DNA from: an uncultured Thermoanaerobacterales bacterium
GTDB lineage: Bacteria; Bacillota; Clostridia; Christensenellales; UBA1242
Length of the DNA: 7,851 nt
Reading direction: 5' to 3'
Assembly (NCBI GenBank): GCA_949840475.1
Contig: CATKXA010000044.1
Coordinates: forward strand, 1-7,851
Shown here: one piece after another, positions 5,420 to 7,851 of the stretch
How positions within the stretch are numbered: position 1 is the stretch's first letter
How the letters are laid out: each line of letters begins with the position of its first letter
Translations under genes and position numbers: made by a program
Notes under the pieces: generated by a model
What the model saw: only the letters and a program-made list of their open reading frames with translations
The model's database searches: none
What the model was told of the DNA's origin: nothing

Positions 5420-5739
5420 ATAGCAATCTTACCTCCCATCACTATTTTATTTGCTATTGATTTGTTGCCACTATCCTCAGCCAGGTCAGACATAAATTCA
5501 GTAATATAACCCACACCAATAACTTTTAATATAGGCGACACCACTTCTACTTTAACCCCAGTCATGTTCTGAAGATATGCAAAATTCTCTATAAGCTGAC
5601 CTGCTCCATCAACAACTAGCATAAAAATAGTAAGCCCAACACATACATTTGCCAAAATCGCAAATTCAGGCTTATATTGCTTTAAAACCAAGTTGATTAC
5701 TATTCCGCATACTCCAATGCCAATGATTTTAAATAGCAT
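5359..5739 (-). CDS. spoIIIAD: Stage III sporulation protein SpoIIIAD
   Basis: SpoIIIAD is a small multi-pass membrane component of the mother-cell SpoIIIA complex, related to SpoIIIAC. The product is 126 residues (about 133 in B. subtilis). Hydrophobic helices lie at about 2-20, 26-47 and 103-125. The conserved segment ILKVIGVGYITEFMSDLAED (70-89) is followed by SGNKSIANKIVMGGKIAI (90-107), a clear family signature. The ATG at 5739 has an AAGGGG Shine-Dalgarno right after the spoIIIAC stop, with an 11-base gap. The last 61 bases also encode the N-terminus of SpoIIIAE, so the two genes are probably translationally coupled. Confidence 0.94.
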   Translation of the reverse strand: MLFKIIGIGVCGIVINLVLKQYKPEFAILANVCVGLTIFMLVVDGAGQLIENFAYLQNMTGVKVEVVSPILKVIGVGYITEFMSDLAEDSGNKSIANKIVMGGKIAICLLAIPIIKNLISAIISLV

Positions 5740-5750
5740 ATCAATCCCCT

Positions 5751-5948
5751 TTAGTAAAGATTAAACAAATCTTTAATGGTATCAAAAAGCCCACTTACCA
5801 TATTAAGCACCATAACAAGGACTATAACAAGCCCAGCCAAGGTAGATAAAGTCGCAATTTCACTCTTACCTTGATGCTGCAAAATTTGTCCTATTACAGC
5901 AGTCAAAATACCAATAGCTGCTATTTTAAAAATTATATCCACACCCAT
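5751..5948 (-). CDS. spoIIIAC: Stage III sporulation protein SpoIIIAC
   Basis: SpoIIIAC is a very small hydrophobic subunit of the SpoIIIA complex. The chosen 65-residue product starts MGVDIIFKIAAIGILTAVIG, close to the MGVDVNVIFQIAG start of the B. subtilis protein. It has two membrane helices (about 4-23 and 35-55) joined by QHQGKSEIATLSTLAG (24-39). The frame also permits a GTG at 5957, three codons upstream, but the ATG at 5948 has AGGTGG five bases upstream and matches the family N-terminus. Only nine bases separate it from the spoIIIAB stop. Confidence 0.93.
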   Translation of the reverse strand: MGVDIIFKIAAIGILTAVIGQILQHQGKSEIATLSTLAGLVIVLVMVLNMVSGLFDTIKDLFNLY

Positions 5949-5957
5949 ATATACCAC

Positions 5958-6446
5958 CTACACTATCAAAATACATATCACAACACCAATCGCCAAGCTC
6001 AATTTATATGTTAAACTTTCATTTGTTTTTCTAAAGCTTTCAGCATCTTTGCTTTTTGTATCTATTAAAGTTTTGAAGTTATTGATAAGGCTTAGTTCCA
6101 CATCACTATTGCCCTTACCAAGCGACTTGAAGAAATTTATAATCGCCTGTTTTTCTTCTTGCTTTAAAAAGTATAGCGGAGATTGCTCTTTGGAGGCTCT
6201 AGCCTCGCCATTTAAGCAAACCTCTTTTAAGTAATTAAAACTATTGCTAGATTTTGGATACTGAGCCATGTAATCATCAAAAAGATTTGATAGTTTAGTC
6301 TGCCTAAAACCAATATTATTTTTTAAATATTCACAAAAGAGTATCATCTCTTTATAAAACTTATCTCTTTGCACAAAGGATTTTGTTATAAGCTTGCCTA
6401 TAAATGCCGATAAGCATACCAAACCAATACACGCCACATAAACCAT
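5958..6446 (-). CDS. spoIIIAB: Stage III sporulation protein SpoIIIAB
   Basis: SpoIIIAB is a bitopic membrane protein of the SpoIIIA complex whose soluble domain resembles GspF-type secretion platform proteins. The product is 162 residues (171 in B. subtilis). It has a membrane helix at each end (about 3-20 and 148-162) and a helical soluble middle with FYKEMILFCEYLKNNIGF (30-47), the SLGKGNSDVE motif (108-117) and SLINNFKTLIDTKSKDAESF (119-138). The ATG at 6446 is preceded by a near-perfect AAAGGAGG eight bases upstream. A longer reading from a GTG at 6536 would overlap spoIIIAA but lacks a Shine-Dalgarno and adds a non-conserved extension, so it was rejected. The 74-base gap after spoIIIAA contains a small hairpin beside the ribosome binding site. 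Confidence 0.93.
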   Translation of the reverse strand: MVYVACIGLVCLSAFIGKLITKSFVQRDKFYKEMILFCEYLKNNIGFRQTKLSNLFDDYMAQYPKSSNSFNYLKEVCLNGEARASKEQSPLYFLKQEEKQAIINFFKSLGKGNSDVELSLINNFKTLIDTKSKDAESFRKTNESLTYKLSLAIGVVICILIV

Positions 6447-6459
6447 AACAAATCCTCCT

Positions 6460-6478
6460 TTTATGCGTTTTGCATAAA
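6460..6478 (-). promoter_or_regulatory. Small hairpin beside the spoIIIAB ribosome binding site
   Basis: A perfect 7-bp inverted repeat with a 5-base loop (minus strand TTTATGC, AAAAC, GCATAAA) ends directly against the AGGAGG of spoIIIAB. It could protect or present the start region in the mRNA. There is no T-run after it, so it is not a terminator. A chance AT-rich repeat is possible. Confidence 0.35.
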
Positions 6479-6520
6479 TTTGCACAATATTTACAAACGA
6501 AACACCAACTTTTGCGTTTT

Positions 6521-7426
6521 TTAAAAGTATATACACTTGAAATTTTGGTCGTATATTCCCTCATAAGTGCCTGGTCCATTTTTTCCACTGAGAACAATTA
6601 TTCTTTCAAAGTAGCCACCGTTTATTAGCTCTTTAAACTCTTTTTTATCTTTTAGCTCTAGGTGAGTATTCGCATGAATTGATGCAATAACTTTTACCCC
6701 AGACCTTATCGCACGTATAACAGCATCGCCGTCTTCTTCGCTTATCAATTCATCAGTTATAATAATATCGGGTTTAAGTGCCCTAATTCCGTTTGTAAAG
6801 GCAAACATCTTATTAGCTCCAGACACCACATCGGTATGCTCGCCAATATCTAATAATGGCAATCCGTCCACACAAGAAGCTATTTCATATCTCTCATCAA
6901 CAAGTAGTGTGTTATATATTTCTTCGCCACTAGATAGCAGTCTTGCTATATCGCGTAAAAAAGTAGTTTTACCAGCTCCCGGCGGAGAAACAATCAAAGT
7001 ATTTTTTATACCATTAGCATTATTGATAAATTTATAAGCAATGTTTGCACAACCAACAACTTCATGTGGAAGCCTTATGTCTATTGAGTTAATATTTTTT
7101 ATAGTTGTTGGCACAAAGTTATCGCTCATTACACTTTCGCCAGCAATACCAAGCCTAATTCCACCTTTTGCGGTAATGAAGCCTTGTTTGATTTGACTAT
7201 GAAAGGCATAAAGAGAACTCTCGGTTGCTTGTTTTATAACGTATTCAATAATACTTGTGCTAGAATACACTTTCTCGTTTGTGCCTGAAAATGTCAAAAC
7301 CTTATTTTTACCACCATAATTGATTACAATCGGGCTATTTCGCCTAAGCCTAACCTCATATATCTTCTTTTCATCAAGGCTTGCAAAAGCGGTAAATATA
7401 ACTGGTGGCAAAAGCTCTCTTAGCAT
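6521..7426 (-). CDS. spoIIIAA: Stage III sporulation protein SpoIIIAA, ATPase
   Basis: SpoIIIAA is the cytoplasmic ATPase of the SpoIIIA complex, related to type II/IV secretion ATPases and thought to energise channel assembly or transport in the mother cell. The 301-residue length is normal (307 in B. subtilis). The N-terminal domain has IYEVRLRRNSPIVINYGG (22-39) and GFITAKGGIRLGIAGE (82-97). The ATPase core has Walker A SPPGAGKTTFLRD (147-159), VDERYEIA (176-183), Walker B DIIITDELISEED (220-232) and the sensor-like ASIHANT (248-254). The ATG at 7426 has AAGGAG eight bases upstream. It is the first gene of the operon, after the efp terminator, with a possible sigma-E promoter in the gap. 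No key catalytic residue appears to be missing. Confidence 0.96.
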   Translation of the reverse strand: MLRELLPPVIFTAFASLDEKKIYEVRLRRNSPIVINYGGKNKVLTFSGTNEKVYSSTSIIEYVIKQATESSLYAFHSQIKQGFITAKGGIRLGIAGESVMSDNFVPTTIKNINSIDIRLPHEVVGCANIAYKFINNANGIKNTLIVSPPGAGKTTFLRDIARLLSSGEEIYNTLLVDERYEIASCVDGLPLLDIGEHTDVVSGANKMFAFTNGIRALKPDIIITDELISEEDGDAVIRAIRSGVKVIASIHANTHLELKDKKEFKELINGGYFERIIVLSGKNGPGTYEGIYDQNFKCIYF

Positions 7427-7465
7427 TTTCTATCTCCTTATTGCTAAAATATTCGAACAAGTATA

Positions 7466-7498
7466 CTTATATGTTTTGTTGCTAAAAAAAAATATGCC
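7466..7498 (-). promoter_or_regulatory. Possible sigma-E-type promoter of the spoIIIA operon
   Basis: On the minus strand GGCATATT (7498-7491) resembles the sigma-E -35 (GTCATATT), and CATATAAG (7473-7466) resembles the -10 (CATACAAT). The 17-base spacer is longer than the usual 13-15. The start would lie about 30 bases before the spoIIIAA ATG, which is plausible. The -35-like part coincides with an arm of the efp terminator. The spoIIIA operon is sigma-E controlled in B. subtilis, so a promoter of this type is expected here, but the exact site is uncertain. Confidence 0.3.
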
Positions 7499-7515
7499 AT
7501 GTTTTGGCATATTTT
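7484..7515 (-). terminator. Intrinsic terminator of efp
   Basis: An 11-bp perfect stem (AAAATATGCCA on the minus strand at 7515-7505, complement at 7499-7489) with a 5-base loop is followed by an unbroken T-run down to 7484. It lies 22 bases past the efp stop codon. This separates constitutive efp from the sporulation operon. Confidence 0.85.
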
Positions 7516-7537
7516 AAAGTTTAAATGTATAAATTAC

Positions 7538-7851
7538 TTAAGCTCTTGACATGTATGTTCCAGTACGAGTATCAATCCTGATTCTATCGCCGTTATTTAC
7601 AAACAATGGAACTTGAACAATGTAGCCAGTTTCAAGCTTTGCAGGCTTATAGCTTGCTTTAGAAGTGTCGCCTTGAACGCCTGGTTCACACTCAACAATA
7701 TCAAGCTCAACAAAGAATGGTGGCTCCACGCTAAAAGCTTCATTCTTATAGAATTGAATTGTACAGCTCATGTTCTCAGTAATAAAGTTAAGAGCATCAG
7801 AAACTTGGTCGTGGCTTAGCGGAATTTGCTCGTAAGTTTCATTATCCATGA
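7538..7851 (-). CDS. efp: Elongation factor P, C-terminal part (5'-truncated by window edge)
   Basis: EF-P is a translation factor that binds stalled ribosomes between the P and E sites and relieves pausing at polyproline stretches. Only the last 104 or so residues are in the window. The visible sequence covers domains II and III: FMDNETYEQIPLS at the left end (the F codon is split by the edge), VEPPFFVELDIVECEPGVQG, TSKASYKPAKLETGYIVQVP, and the OB-fold signature FVNNGDRIRIDTRTGTYMSR near the end. The ATG at 7849 is the internal Met of FMDNETYEQ and not the true start, since the conserved frame runs on past the edge. An efp gene just before spoIIIAA is a common Firmicutes arrangement. The stop is followed by a strong terminator. 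Confidence 0.97.
   Translation of the reverse strand, partial: MDNETYEQIPLSHDQVSDALNFITENMSCTIQFYKNEAFSVEPPFFVELDIVECEPGVQGDTSKASYKPAKLETGYIVQVPLFVNNGDRIRIDTRTGTYMSRA

Noticed and set aside
6361..6597. Minus-strand 78-residue frame across the spoIIIAA-spoIIIAB junction
   Set aside because: It overlaps both real genes out of frame, and its Cys/Lys/Arg-rich product has no family features.

Overview
The window is an AT-rich stretch (about one third G+C by eye) from an endospore-forming member of the Bacillota, most likely an uncultured clostridial lineage. The evidence is a complete eight-gene spoIIIA locus preceded by efp, an order typical of spore-forming Firmicutes. Every convincing gene lies on the minus strand, so transcription runs from high to low coordinates. 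Nothing points to mobile DNA, phage, CRISPR, tRNA or rRNA.

Reading in the direction of transcription: (1) 7851-7538 is the 3' end of efp (elongation factor P, cut by the window edge), closed by a hairpin terminator. (2) 7426-2746 is spoIIIAA-AB-AC-AD-AE-AF-AG-AH. It encodes the mother-cell half of the SpoIIIA-SpoIIQ channel, the secretion-system-like complex that joins mother cell and forespore. SpoIIIAA is the ATPase, AB to AF are small or multi-pass membrane parts, and AG and AH are single-pass ring-forming proteins. A strong AT-rich hairpin follows AH. (3) 2745-2541 is an intergenic region holding that terminator, a short GC-rich hairpin and a good extended -10 promoter. (4) 2540-1 is a housekeeping operon: an Asp23/YqhY-family gene, an unrecognised two-helix membrane protein with internal repeats, nusB, and the N-terminal two-thirds or so of xseA, which runs off the window.

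The locus is largely orthodox, and I do not see a wholly new system. The points that stand out are: the 364-residue membrane protein between asp23 and nusB, which sits where an Asp23 membrane anchor would be expected and carries three IYExLGI repeats; a SpoIIIAF of only 69 residues that keeps its two membrane helices but has no C-terminal domain; a near-duplicate ribosome-binding-site/ATG block at the start of spoIIIAH; a 61-base overlap of spoIIIAD and spoIIIAE; and a possible sigma-E promoter that reuses an arm of the efp terminator. The genes accB/accC and folD, which often lie between these blocks in other Firmicutes, are absent here.
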